The notes below the pieces were generated by a model. The model made no database searches. It was not told where the DNA came from and was given only the letters and a program-made list of their open reading frames with translations. Source: Hungateiclostridiaceae bacterium UBA1305 (GTDB lineage Bacteria; Bacillota; Clostridia; Acetivibrionales; DTU013). From it: a stretch of DNA of 64,000 bases. The stretch is taken from the NCBI GenBank assembly GCA_002307275.1, contig DBTX01000025.1, forward strand, positions 1-64,000, given 5' to 3'. The position numbers and the translations under genes are program-made. The first letter of the stretch is position 1, and every line of letters starts with the position of its first letter. This document shows positions 17,412 to 26,229 of this stretch, one piece after another.

Positions 17412-18779
17412 CTATATATGAATAGGACGGTGATTCAACCCATGAATAGCTTCATTCAAAAGCTCTGAAACTGACGGGTGTGGAAAAATAACATGGACAA
17501 GATCATCAATCTTCGCATTGGTGTCCATTGCAATGGTGCACTGAGTGATAATTTCGGCAGCATGGGGAGCAAGGATATGAGCTCCAAGAAGCTTTCCGCT
17601 TGTTTTATCCATGATCATTTTACTGAAGCCTTTTTGACAGCCTTCTGCCAGAGCTTTTCCGTTTGCAGCCAAAGGTATTTTACTTACTTTTATCTGCATT
17701 CCCTTTTCCATTGCTTCCTCCTCGGTCAACCCGACAGAAGCTGCTTCAGGAGCAGTATAAATGCATTGGGGAATAGCTCCATAATCCATGATGCCGTCTT
17801 CCCCCCTGATGTTTTCTATCGCTCTTATTCCTTCGGCAGATGCTACATGCGCCAGCATATACTTCCCATTTACATCTCCTATGGCATAAATACCGGGTAT
17901 ATTTGTACGAAGTCTTTCATCTACTGCAATGATTCCTTTTTTATGTGAAATCCCCACCTTGTCAAGCGATAACGAAAGGCCATTGGAAGCTCTTCCGACA
18001 CAAACCAGCACTTTCTCCGACTGGGTTTGCTTACTGCTGTTGCTGCTGCTGTTGCTGCTTCTGTAAGTAACCGAATCCGAGCTGATATATTCCACACAGG
18101 CATCTGTAATAATATTTACACCCAGTCCTTTCAGCATTTCGGCAAGTCCCCCTGACAGATCTCTGTCCATCATTGGTACAAGCCGGCCGGCCATCTCGAT
18201 AATGGTTGTAGCACATCCCAGGCTTTGGAACAGGAAAGCCATCTCGACACCAATCACACCACCGCCGATGATCGTCATTGTTTTTGGGAGTTCCTTTAAT
18301 GCCAGTGCATCGTCACTTGTAATTACGTTTGCATTATCTGCACCTGGTATTTTAGGCATAACAGGCGAAGAACCCACAGCTATGATGATATTCCCGGCTT
18401 CCATGATGTTTCCGTTAACTGCAACCTCTTTTTCAGAAACCAGGTCGGCTTCACCTCTAACCACCTCAACGCCATTGTTTTTCATCAGCCACTGGATGCC
18501 GCCTACAAGGCTTTTAACAAGTTGATCCTTCTTTGCAACGGCTTTTGAGAAATCGATAACGGGGCTTGATACGCTAATTCCAAGCTGACCGGCCTTTTTT
18601 ATATCTGAAAACACTGAAGCAATATGCAGCAGGGATTTTGTAGGAATGCAGCCCCTGTTCAGGCATACTCCTCCCAGGTTCTCTTTCTCGATCAAAGCTA
18701 CCTTCAAGCCCAGTTGCGCACCTTTAATGGCTGCCACATAACCGCCCGGCCCTCCGCCAATGATTATTACATCATACAT
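17412..18779 (-). CDS. lpdA: Dihydrolipoyl dehydrogenase (E3)
   Basis: A 455-residue FAD enzyme that reoxidises dihydrolipoamide with NAD+. It has the FAD-binding IIIGGGPGGYVAA, the redox disulfide Cys39/Cys44 in GGVCLNRGCIPTK, an NAD-binding GGGVIGVEMA, and the C-terminal His-Glu segment HPSVSELLNEA. It is the last component of the dehydrogenase complex in the order E1a-E1b-E2-E3, twelve bases after E2. About residues 240-256 are a Ser/Asn-rich insertion (YRSSNSSSNSSKQTQ) encoded by a trinucleotide repeat, in a region that is normally a short strand or loop. Confidence 0.95.
   Translation of the reverse strand: MYDVIIIGGGPGGYVAAIKGAQLGLKVALIEKENLGGVCLNRGCIPTKSLLHIASVFSDIKKAGQLGISVSSPVIDFSKAVAKKDQLVKSLVGGIQWLMKNNGVEVVRGEADLVSEKEVAVNGNIMEAGNIIIAVGSSPVMPKIPGADNANVITSDDALALKELPKTMTIIGGGVIGVEMAFLFQSLGCATTIIEMAGRLVPMMDRDLSGGLAEMLKGLGVNIITDACVEYISSDSVTYRSSNSSSNSSKQTQSEKVLVCVGRASNGLSLSLDKVGISHKKGIIAVDERLRTNIPGIYAIGDVNGKYMLAHVASAEGIRAIENIRGEDGIMDYGAIPQCIYTAPEAASVGLTEEEAMEKGMQIKVSKIPLAANGKALAEGCQKGFSKMIMDKTSGKLLGAHILAPHAAEIITQCTIAMDTNAKIDDLVHVIFPHPSVSELLNEAIHGLNHRPIHI
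18034..18063 (-). repeat. CAG-type trinucleotide microsatellite inside lpdA
   Basis: Ten consecutive triplets on the plus strand are CTG, CTG, TTG, CTG, CTG, CTG, TTG, CTG, CTT, CTG. On the coding strand the lpdA frame reads mostly AGC with AAC, giving the SSNSSSNSS tract. Length change here would stay in frame. Confidence 0.85.
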
Positions 18780-18790
18780 TTGAGATCCTC

Positions 18791-20014
18791 CTATCCTATA
18801 AGCATTTCCGGAAATTCAATATATAGCTTTATACTCTCAATGAGTCTGGCAGCATCTGCTCCATCCAGCACCCTGTGATCAGAAGTCAGATTCAGCCACA
18901 TCATCGGTTTGATCATGATTTGATCCTCTGCTGTGACCACAGGTTTTTTTACTATTCTTCCTACAGCCAGTATGGCGCTCTCAGGTGGATTGATAATAGC
19001 TCTGAAGCTATCTACCGTGAACATTCCAAGATTACTTATTGTAAATGTACCGCCCGTCATTTCCTCTGCAGTCAGCTTGCCGGCTTTTGCCCTGTCTGTC
19101 ATTATCTTAAGTTCAGAGGCAAGCTCAAGCACGCCTTTTTTATCAGGTGCATTAATTACCGGCACAACCAGCCCATTTTCAGCAGCCACCGCAATACCGA
19201 TATTGATATTCTTCAGAACAGCTATCTTTCCGTCTCTCCATGATACATTCACATTCATATTTTCACTGATTGCTTTAGCAACGCATTTTACCAATAGAGT
19301 AGTTATGCTAACCTTTACGTTTCCTGCTTTCTCGTTAAGGCGCCCTCTGAATTTATTAAGTGCCGAGGTATCAACATCCACTCCTACCGTAAACTGAGGT
19401 ACTTCCTGTATGCTTTGTGTCAGTCTTTTGGCGGTGACCAGCTTGTACCTGGACGGTACAATCAGCTTTTCATCCGGATCCCCGGTACTATCAACAGGAA
19501 CAACACTTTCAACACTTTCCTCCGATACCTGCAGGTCTTTGCGTAATGCTTTCAAGTCCCTTTCAACAATCAGACCGTTTACGCCGGTTCCTGTAATGGC
19601 AGGTATTTTCTCTGCAGACATTTCATTTTCACGTGCAAATTTCTTTGCGCGCGGAGACAATCTTGCTGTTTTCACATCGGTATTTACAACCGGTTTTAGC
19701 TCAATCGATGTCTGTGTCGCAGCTGTATCCTGCTGTTGTATTTCAGGCTCAATCCCGTCCTCGTTTACAGAGTCGTCAAGATCACCTATATAACCGATTA
19801 CCTGCAATACAGGTACTTCATCAAATTCGTTGGCTGCAATTTTTTTCAGAAACCCTCCGACAGGTGATTCTACTTCCATATTAGCCTTGTCTGAGGATAT
19901 TTCCAGCAGGACTTCACCGGCGCTAACCTGATCACCCTCCTGCTTAAACCACTTTACAATCGTTCCCGTTTCCATTGTGTATCCGATTTTCGGCATTGTT
20001 ATTTCTGTAATCAC
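18791..20014 (-). CDS. 2-oxoacid/acetoin dehydrogenase E2 acyltransferase
   Basis: About 407 residues. One lipoyl domain (about 1-77) has the lipoylated Lys (about 43) in EISSDKANMEVESP. A flexible linker leads to the E3-binding domain (about 120-158, SPRAKKFARENEM and GTGVNGLIVERDL). The catalytic domain ends with the active-site motif LTSDHRVLDGADAARL (His about 380). I prefer the GTG at 20014, preceded by GAGGTG at good spacing; the GTG at 20023 overlaps that site. The single lipoyl domain and the AcoA-AcoB-AcoC-AcoL-like order favour an acetoin or broad 2-oxoacid complex. Confidence 0.93.
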   Translation of the reverse strand: MITEITMPKIGYTMETGTIVKWFKQEGDQVSAGEVLLEISSDKANMEVESPVGGFLKKIAANEFDEVPVLQVIGYIGDLDDSVNEDGIEPEIQQQDTAATQTSIELKPVVNTDVKTARLSPRAKKFARENEMSAEKIPAITGTGVNGLIVERDLKALRKDLQVSEESVESVVPVDSTGDPDEKLIVPSRYKLVTAKRLTQSIQEVPQFTVGVDVDTSALNKFRGRLNEKAGNVKVSITTLLVKCVAKAISENMNVNVSWRDGKIAVLKNINIGIAVAAENGLVVPVINAPDKKGVLELASELKIMTDRAKAGKLTAEEMTGGTFTISNLGMFTVDSFRAIINPPESAILAVGRIVKKPVVTAEDQIMIKPMMWLNLTSDHRVLDGADAARLIESIKLYIEFPEMLIG

Positions 20015-20051
20015 AAAACTCACCTCGCTAAAGCTTAAATATAGTTAACAA

Positions 20052-21026
20052 CTATAATATCCTTTTAACCGCTTCGATAATCTCCGCTTCATTTACAATT
20101 GCCGCCCGCTCCTCAGGGTAGTTGAAAGGAATCGGAACATCCAGTGCAGCCACTCTTTGGATTGGCGCATCCAGGTATTCAAATGCGAGCTCATTTACCA
20201 ATGCGGAGATCTCCGCTCCTATACCGCAGGTCTTGCAAGCTTCATGAGCTATGACCAGTCTCCCGGTCTTTTTTACTGAATTGATTACCGGATCAATATC
20301 CAGCGGCTTTACAGACAATAGATCTATAATCTCAACACTGATATTTTCCTTTACAAGCTTTTCAGCCATCTCCAAAGCAACCTTTGTCATATAGGAGTAA
20401 GTAACTATGGTAACATCCGAGCCTTCACGGGCTACCTGCGATTTTCCGATAGGAACAATGTAATCTTCCTCAGGGACAGGTCCCTTTAACCCATAAAGAG
20501 ATTTTTGTTCAATAAAGATGACAGGATTGTTGTCCCTTACAGCCGCCTTAAAAAGGCCTTTGGCATTATAGGGATTTGACGGCAGAACCACCTTCAGTCC
20601 CGGAATATGTGCATACCACGCTTCGAGGCACTGTGAATGCTGTGCGGCTGTTCCTTTATATCCGGACCCTTCAGGGAAACGCACAACCATGGGAATAGTA
20701 ACCTGCCCACCCAGCATATGCCTCATTTTTGCCGCCTGGTTGGCAATCTGGTCCATTGCAAGAGTTGAGAAGTCGATAAACATTATTTCAACTACTGGAC
20801 GCATGCCTGATATTGCTGCCCCAATAGCGCAACTGACAATAGTACCCTCGGCAATTGGTGTGTCTATAACCCTTTCAGGTCCGAACTGGTCGAACAGACC
20901 CCTTGTAACCCCAAACGCACCACCATGCCTGCCAATGTCTTCGCCCAAAAGGAATACATTGGGATCTCTCAGCATTTCTTCCCGCATTGCTTCTTTTATA
21001 GCATCCAAATAAGATATATTACGCAT
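20052..21026 (-). CDS. 2-oxoacid/acetoin dehydrogenase E1 beta
   Basis: About 324 residues, the transketolase-like pyrimidine and C-terminal part of the E1 heterotetramer. Typical segments are LGEDIGRHGGAFGVTRGL, RVIDTPIAEG and the long RFPEGSGYKGTAAQHSQ loop. The start at 21026 (MRNISYLDAI) is preceded by TTGGAGG, better than the ATG 15 bases further upstream. It lies between E1 alpha (34 bases) and E2 (37 bases). It acts with E1 alpha to decarboxylate or cleave the keto substrate with thiamine diphosphate and load lipoyl-E2. Confidence 0.93.
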   Translation of the reverse strand: MRNISYLDAIKEAMREEMLRDPNVFLLGEDIGRHGGAFGVTRGLFDQFGPERVIDTPIAEGTIVSCAIGAAISGMRPVVEIMFIDFSTLAMDQIANQAAKMRHMLGGQVTIPMVVRFPEGSGYKGTAAQHSQCLEAWYAHIPGLKVVLPSNPYNAKGLFKAAVRDNNPVIFIEQKSLYGLKGPVPEEDYIVPIGKSQVAREGSDVTIVTYSYMTKVALEMAEKLVKENISVEIIDLLSVKPLDIDPVINSVKKTGRLVIAHEACKTCGIGAEISALVNELAFEYLDAPIQRVAALDVPIPFNYPEERAAIVNEAEIIEAVKRIL

Positions 21027-21060
21027 TTGAACATCCTCCAAAATTTACTTTGACAGTGTA

Positions 21061-22020
21061 CTAGTCGGCATAGAGAAAATCCATAACAGTTTCCGGCACA
21101 GGATCCGGACTTTCCTTTGCAAACCTTACCGCTGATTTCATTTCTTCCTGAACATCCTCTTTTATTTTTGCTAATTTTGAGGAGTCTGCCTTATTGTCTT
21201 TTAAATAATTTTCAAAACGCAGTATCGGGCACTTCAATTTCCACTCTTCAACTTCAGCCTTTGTACGGTAAACCTGAGGTTCTCCGTGGTAATGGCCTTC
21301 CCATCTGTAGGTCTTGCATTCGATAAGTGCAGGTCCTTCACCCTTTCTGGCCCTGTCGATATACTCCTTTGCAGCTTCATGAACTGCCAATATGTCATTA
21401 CCGTCTATAGTAATGCCAGGTATCCCATAAGCTTCCGCCCTCTGGGCAACATCCTTTACAGGTACGGAATAACTGCAGTCTGTGGAAACCGAATAACGGT
21501 TGTTTTCACAAATGAATACGATGGGCAGTTTCCATATTGCAGCCATGTTTACTGACTCATGAAACATTCCCTGTCCGGTAGCTCCCTCACCAAAAAATGC
21601 TGCAACAACGTAGCCTAATTTTTTCAGCTTACTGGTCAAAGCTGCTCCCGTACCAATTCCAAGCCCTCCTGCAACAAGACCATTAGCTCCGAGATTACGG
21701 GTTCCAGCATCCGCAATATGCATGGAGCCACCCCTTCCTCTGCAGCAGCCCGTAGCCTTTCCCAGAAGCTCCGCAAACATCTTTCCGGAATCAGCTCCCT
21801 TTGCGAGACTATGACCATGACCGCGGTGTGTGCTGACAATATAATCCTCTTTTTGGAGCTCCCTGCATACTCCTACGGCAATAGCTTCCTGCCCTAAATA
21901 AGGATGGATGGAACCTTTTATCATGTTCGCATCCCAAAGTACGATTGCTTCTTCTTCAAATCTGCGGATCCTCAGCATTTCACTATAGAATCTCAATAGA
22001 TCGTTTTCTGAATATTTCAT
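21061..22020 (-). CDS. 2-oxoacid/acetoin dehydrogenase E1 alpha
   Basis: 319 residues from the ATG at 22020, which has GGGGG six bases upstream; a further ATG at 22053 has none. It carries the HRGHGHSLAKGAD segment, the phosphorylation-loop-like CCRGRGGSMHIAD, and the thiamine-diphosphate motif GEGATGQGMFHESVNMA ending in CENNRYSVST. It resembles AcoA of acetoin dehydrogenases more than pyruvate E1, but the sequence cannot settle substrate choice. It is the first gene of the complex and follows the amidohydrolase. Confidence 0.92.
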   Translation of the reverse strand: MKYSENDLLRFYSEMLRIRRFEEEAIVLWDANMIKGSIHPYLGQEAIAVGVCRELQKEDYIVSTHRGHGHSLAKGADSGKMFAELLGKATGCCRGRGGSMHIADAGTRNLGANGLVAGGLGIGTGAALTSKLKKLGYVVAAFFGEGATGQGMFHESVNMAAIWKLPIVFICENNRYSVSTDCSYSVPVKDVAQRAEAYGIPGITIDGNDILAVHEAAKEYIDRARKGEGPALIECKTYRWEGHYHGEPQVYRTKAEVEEWKLKCPILRFENYLKDNKADSSKLAKIKEDVQEEMKSAVRFAKESPDPVPETVMDFLYAD

Positions 22021-22122
22021 GTTATCCCCCCGTCTATAATAAATATGAAACATAAACTTGTAATGATGGCTTTAGAATAGAGTTGAAATATGGTTATTTA
22101 GTCAACTGTTTAATGGCATTTG

Positions 22123-22878
22123 TTATGTGTTCGATAGGTTTAGTTGAAATACTTCATTTGCTGTTTTGTACAGCATTTGATCGAGAATCGCCTTATCATC
22201 TGTTACAGTACGGTATTTTGCCAACTCTACCGGAATATTCATAGGCATATCGGAAGAAAACATGATTCTTTCCGGTCCAATGCTATCGATTGCACTCTTC
22301 AGGGAATATATATTGAGCCAGCTGGGTTCCAAATAAATGTTTTTGCAGGACTCCGCCGCAAAAAGTGCAGCAGTAGACATTGTATCCGTACCGGCATGGG
22401 CCAAAATGAATTTTACTTTTGGGAATGCAATAGCTGGTTTAACTAAATGGAGAGGGTCAGCAAAGGGCATTCCGGCCCCTGTGTGTATCATGACGGGTAT
22501 ATTTAATTTTGAACATATTTCGTAGATATGCATGCAGCTTTCCAAAGCGGGATGCGCCGCATGGCCGATGGGTGAAATTTTTACGCCTACAAATCCAAGT
22601 TTCCTTATACATCTTACAAGTTCCACTTCATATTCATCCGGCCTGAAATGAGGATGAATGGACGCCATACCAAAGAAACGGCCATTATGATTGTTGCACA
22701 GTTTATAAATCTCATCGTGTATTTTCATTGTCTCTTCCAAATATGGACGAGGTATGGAAGGTTGAACGATTGCATGGTCTATACAGTTTTTATCACTCCA
22801 GTACAATAAAGCATCCTCAAAATTGTCCTCATCAAATACATAATCATGTCCGTAATGTGCATGTGCATCAATAATCAT
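22123..22878 (-). CDS. Amidohydrolase-2 family metal hydrolase
   Basis: A 251-residue TIM-barrel enzyme with the metal-binding series HAHYG (residues 5-7), VMIHTGAG, ILAHAGTD and the terminal Asp in MFSSDMPMN. GGAGG precedes ATG. The family includes decarboxylases, lactonases and hydrolases of cyclic or carboxylated substrates. Its place between the transporter and the dehydrogenase complex suggests the first ring-opening or decarboxylation step on the imported compound (inference). Confidence 0.88.
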   Translation of the reverse strand: MIIDAHAHYGHDYVFDEDNFEDALLYWSDKNCIDHAIVQPSIPRPYLEETMKIHDEIYKLCNNHNGRFFGMASIHPHFRPDEYEVELVRCIRKLGFVGVKISPIGHAAHPALESCMHIYEICSKLNIPVMIHTGAGMPFADPLHLVKPAIAFPKVKFILAHAGTDTMSTAALFAAESCKNIYLEPSWLNIYSLKSAIDSIGPERIMFSSDMPMNIPVELAKYRTVTDDKAILDQMLYKTANEVFQLNLSNT

Positions 22879-22914
22879 TCTATTTTTTCACCTCCACTTC
22901 CAAATAGAAGCAAG

Positions 22915-23850
22915 TTATTTTACTACTTCATTCTTCTTGTTGATGGCCGATAATGCTACCAGTACTATAAGGAACAAGCCGGTTAAAAAGTTCTGAATCG
23001 CCACGTCCACCTTTAAGGTAATCAAACCAAGTGTAATCATACTTAATATAAACTGACCGATAAAAATACCTACCATAACATTACAGTATTTTTTGAGTGT
23101 GATCCCGATAAAACATCCTATCATTGGAGTAAACACCCGCATCATGCTGTTCATCCCAATTTGAGCAACCATTCCTCCGTTAAAGCTGCATAGGGATACC
23201 GCACCTAATCCGACAAAGAAGCCGCACATTATAAAGCCGTAAAATTTTATTTTTGCAGGATTTACACCCATGCTCCTGGCAATTGTCTCCGATTGCCCAA
23301 TCGCTTGCACATATATACCAAACCGTGTACGATACATAATAAAATAAGCAAAGACAACTACCAGAATACCTAGAATTACATTGGCGGGAAAACGGCCAAA
23401 TGCGCCGTATTCTGCCGGTATCCATAAATCTGCAGGTGCAACGAAGCTGCCCAGGGCTTCAAAAATCATTAAAGTTCCTACCGTAACAATCAAAGAAGGA
23501 ATCTTCAGGAGTGAATAAAGTACAGCATTAACAAGCTGCAGTGCCACCGCTGTTATTACACAGCCTAAAATAAGACCTGCATACCCGTAGTTTTGAACCA
23601 GTGATAATCCAACAAGGGAAGACATGACAAGAATGGCGCCAATACTAAAATCAAACAGCCCCATTACTATAATATATAGAAGGCCCATGGATGTGATCGT
23701 AGGTACAAAACTCTGCTGAATTAGTAAAAATATTCCTCCCAATGATCCAAACCTTTCGGGCTGAAGTATATAAAACACCATATAGATCGAAAGAGGTATT
23801 GATGTAACAACCATCACATTTTTAAGCTTTTGACTAATATTTTTCGTCAT
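22915..23850 (-). CDS. Ribose-type ABC transporter permease (RbsC-like)
   Basis: About 311 residues, eight to ten membrane helices, with the family motifs FDFSIGAILVMSSLVG and ALQLVNAVLYSLLKIPSLIVTVGTL (in separate helices). I prefer the ATG at 23850, which has GGAAGG upstream. It is one of two RbsC-type permeases in the operon; the other is at 25227-26201. They are diverged, so a heterodimeric channel is likely. It follows the binding-protein gene across a strong hairpin. Confidence 0.9.
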   Translation of the reverse strand: MTKNISQKLKNVMVVTSIPLSIYMVFYILQPERFGSLGGIFLLIQQSFVPTITSMGLLYIIVMGLFDFSIGAILVMSSLVGLSLVQNYGYAGLILGCVITAVALQLVNAVLYSLLKIPSLIVTVGTLMIFEALGSFVAPADLWIPAEYGAFGRFPANVILGILVVVFAYFIMYRTRFGIYVQAIGQSETIARSMGVNPAKIKFYGFIMCGFFVGLGAVSLCSFNGGMVAQIGMNSMMRVFTPMIGCFIGITLKKYCNVMVGIFIGQFILSMITLGLITLKVDVAIQNFLTGLFLIVLVALSAINKKNEVVK

Positions 23851-23910
23851 AACCATACCTTCCGTCACAGTACTTATTTATTTGTAAATTAGAAGTATTG
23901 CAAGTGCTTT

Positions 23911-23941
23911 GGCATTCGTACTGTTTTGCAGTACGAATGCC
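23911..23941 (-). other. Intercistronic hairpin after ribose-type binding protein
   Basis: GGCATTCGTACTG (23911-23923) and CAGTACGAATGCC (23929-23941) form a perfect 13-bp stem with a 5-base loop, placed between the binding-protein stop and the next permease. No T-run follows on the minus strand. The position parallels hairpins at 3582-3608 and 52733-52765. Confidence 0.75.
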
Positions 23942-23963
23942 CGCACACATGAGCAGAATTTGA

Positions 23964-25169
23964 TTATTTCGTATTCCTGGCCTGGAAGTCCTCAACAGAC
24001 CACGCGGCAGCCATTTTCACCAATTCGTCAGATGTAAAGCCGGGATTTGTCTTTTTAAACATTTTCTTAAAATCCTCATCGCCATAGCCAAGAAGCGTGT
24101 TTCCCTGTTCCATCTCTTTAAAATAGATTTCTGCTCTTTCGGGAGTGAATACGATTTGTGTTAATCTGCATTCAATTGGCTTATCACTTAACGGAGTACC
24201 ATTAATTGCGTTAACAAGCATCATATAAGTAAAAAGCGGATCGACAAGATGTCCGCCTGCCATGATTGCTTCACCGCTGGAAAGTAATTCGAGGTCAAAG
24301 GCAGCATCGCCTGTGGTATCCTGAGCTGCAACTTTAATCTTTCCCTTTTTACCTGCATTGTTTATAGTAGTATTAACTGCCTTGATAGCTTCCACAGAGA
24401 ACATGGTCGCAATCAGTTCAAGATCCTTGTTGCTGGATATAAAGTTCTGAGCTGCCGTTGCTGCAGTTTCACCGCTGGATACATCCCACTGCTCAGCAAG
24501 TACTTTAACACCAAATTCGTCAAAGGCCTTTTTCAAGCCTGCATACCTGCCTTCAGCCGTAGAGTCGCCATGAGGGCCAGTTGTAATAGCGACATTCTTG
24601 ATACCCATATCAGCTATTGTCTTTCCAAGGATATAGGCGGTACCCTCTTCGTCCTCACTTGTATTGCCTACAAAATACTTAGAACTGTATACGCGATCCT
24701 TGATCTCAGCTTTAGAAAGAGATCTGTGGAACTGTCCGAAATAGATCTTGTTTTCTTCGCAGATATCCGCCGTCTTTGCTACAACTTCTTCGGAGCAGTT
24801 GCATATCATAATGCCATCCACACCTTTTGCAGCGAAATTCTCAACGTCCTTCAGCTGTGCATCGGCGTTGTAACCACTTGCGAGCACTTCAACCTTAATG
24901 CCGGTTATTTTAGCCGCTTTTGTCAGCAAGTCTATTTCCTGCAATGCTGCTGCTCCCGTAGTACCCCAGATGACCAAACCAATTGTTTTTTCGCTGTCCG
25001 CTTCCGGTGCTGCCGTGCTGGCTGCCGGAGCTGCCGTGCCGGCCTCCGGTGCTGCTGTACTGGATGCCTGGGTCTGAGAACTTTGTTCCGATGCTTTTGG
25101 TGCGCAACCAACCATCATGGTTGATAACAACAGCGCGATTATTACTGAACTTACAACGCGTTTTTTCAT
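23964..25169 (-). CDS. Ribose-type sugar-binding lipoprotein
   Basis: 401 residues from the ATG at 25169 (AGGGGAG upstream). A lipoprotein signal with Cys in MMVGCAPK is followed by an Ala/Pro/Thr-rich linker with repeated TAAPEA-like units. The body is a two-lobed periplasmic-binding domain of the RbsB/LacI type (GVDGIMICNCSEE, VAITTGPHGDSTAEGRYAGL, KVAAQDTTGDAAF). It is the receptor for the importer encoded around it, between the two permeases. Binding-site residues do not reveal the ligand. Confidence 0.9.
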   Translation of the reverse strand: MKKRVVSSVIIALLLSTMMVGCAPKASEQSSQTQASSTAAPEAGTAAPAASTAAPEADSEKTIGLVIWGTTGAAALQEIDLLTKAAKITGIKVEVLASGYNADAQLKDVENFAAKGVDGIMICNCSEEVVAKTADICEENKIYFGQFHRSLSKAEIKDRVYSSKYFVGNTSEDEEGTAYILGKTIADMGIKNVAITTGPHGDSTAEGRYAGLKKAFDEFGVKVLAEQWDVSSGETAATAAQNFISSNKDLELIATMFSVEAIKAVNTTINNAGKKGKIKVAAQDTTGDAAFDLELLSSGEAIMAGGHLVDPLFTYMMLVNAINGTPLSDKPIECRLTQIVFTPERAEIYFKEMEQGNTLLGYGDEDFKKMFKKTNPGFTSDELVKMAAAWSVEDFQARNTK

Positions 25170-25226
25170 ATTTTTCTCCCCTTTTACTATTTTCAATGGG
25201 TATACCCCATTTGAATTAGATAAAAT

Positions 25227-26201
25227 TTACTTGATAGCCACAATATTTTTTCTATCAAAGGAAATGGCGACTGCAATGAGAAACAATACTCCCATCAAAA
25301 GCTGTAATATCTTATCGGATGCCCCTACGAGCAGCAGTCCGTTTTTTAATGCCATGAGCATAAATGCACCTATGACGATACTCTTCATCCTGGCACTGCT
25401 GCCACCGGTAAGCGGCATACCTCCCAGCACCAGCGCCGTTAAAATATCTGTCTCCAGAAATGTAGCAAAACGTGTTGAGACGCCGCCACTTCTAACCAGC
25501 ATGATACAAGCTGTTACTCCCGCCAGAAATCCCGATATGACAAATACCATGATCTTGATTTTGTCTACCGGAACTCCGGCAAATTTGGCTGCCACCTCTC
25601 CGGAACCAATAGACCTGCAGTAAAGGCCAAATTTAGTGAAAGTATAAATGTAATTGAAAACCAGTAAAACAACCACCAAAACGGCCAACTTGACTTCCAG
25701 TGTGTCAAGCACATCCATCCAGAGCGGTATGGGAATTGTGCCACCGCTGCATACCACAATCGTCAACCCTCTATACATAAACAGTATGCTCATGGTCAAG
25801 ATGAAAGAGGGTATCCTGAAAGCTGTAAAAAGTACACCGTTTATAAGTCCAGTGCCTGCGGCAACAGCTATTATGGTTAAAAAGCAAAGGACCGGATTAT
25901 TTGTTGCGCCCATAACCAGAGCGCCTAAAGCAGCAGAAAAGGCTACCAATGAACCATGTGAGAAATCAAGGCTGCCAATGGATATCACAAAAGAGACACC
26001 CAGTCCTGCAATCATCACAGATATCGCCTGATTGAGTATAACCTGCAAATTCTTTGCGGATGTGAATTTGCCATTTGTGGCAATACCAAAAATCGCAAGG
26101 ATCAATATTAAACCCAGAAATGGAATGAAGGCTCTCAAGCTTTCAGTATTCATATATCTCATCATTTTTTTTGGATTTACGGTTTGATTTTCTATGGTCA
26201 C
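25227..26201 (-). CDS. Second ribose-type ABC transporter permease
   Basis: 324 residues, RbsC-like, with about nine helices and the family segments SIGSLDFSHGSLVAFSAALG, GLINGVLFTAFRIPSFI and LVLGGMPLTGGSSARM. The GTG start has GGTGGAG nearby. It lies 28 bases after the ATPase and is encoded apart from the first permease, with the binding protein between them. Most ribose-type systems have one permease gene that forms a homodimer; having two is less common. Confidence 0.9.
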   Translation of the reverse strand: MTIENQTVNPKKMMRYMNTESLRAFIPFLGLILILAIFGIATNGKFTSAKNLQVILNQAISVMIAGLGVSFVISIGSLDFSHGSLVAFSAALGALVMGATNNPVLCFLTIIAVAAGTGLINGVLFTAFRIPSFILTMSILFMYRGLTIVVCSGGTIPIPLWMDVLDTLEVKLAVLVVVLLVFNYIYTFTKFGLYCRSIGSGEVAAKFAGVPVDKIKIMVFVISGFLAGVTACIMLVRSGGVSTRFATFLETDILTALVLGGMPLTGGSSARMKSIVIGAFMLMALKNGLLLVGASDKILQLLMGVLFLIAVAISFDRKNIVAIK

Positions 26202-26229
26202 TGTTCTCCACCTCTCACATATGTCTGTG

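Noticed and set aside
17478..17948. Plus-strand frame of 156 codons opposite lpdA
   Set aside because: It is antisense to a well-conserved enzyme, has biased His/Cys/Phe content and no ribosome binding site.
20052..22020. Pyruvate dehydrogenase of central metabolism
   Set aside because: Gene order and single lipoyl domain fit acetoin or specialised 2-oxoacid complexes equally or better, and the operon is inducible-looking. I left the substrate open.
24570..25124. Plus-strand Cys/Arg-rich frame opposite the ribose-type binding protein
   Set aside because: The Cys-rich part is the antisense of the Ala/Pro linker repeats. It is a shadow.
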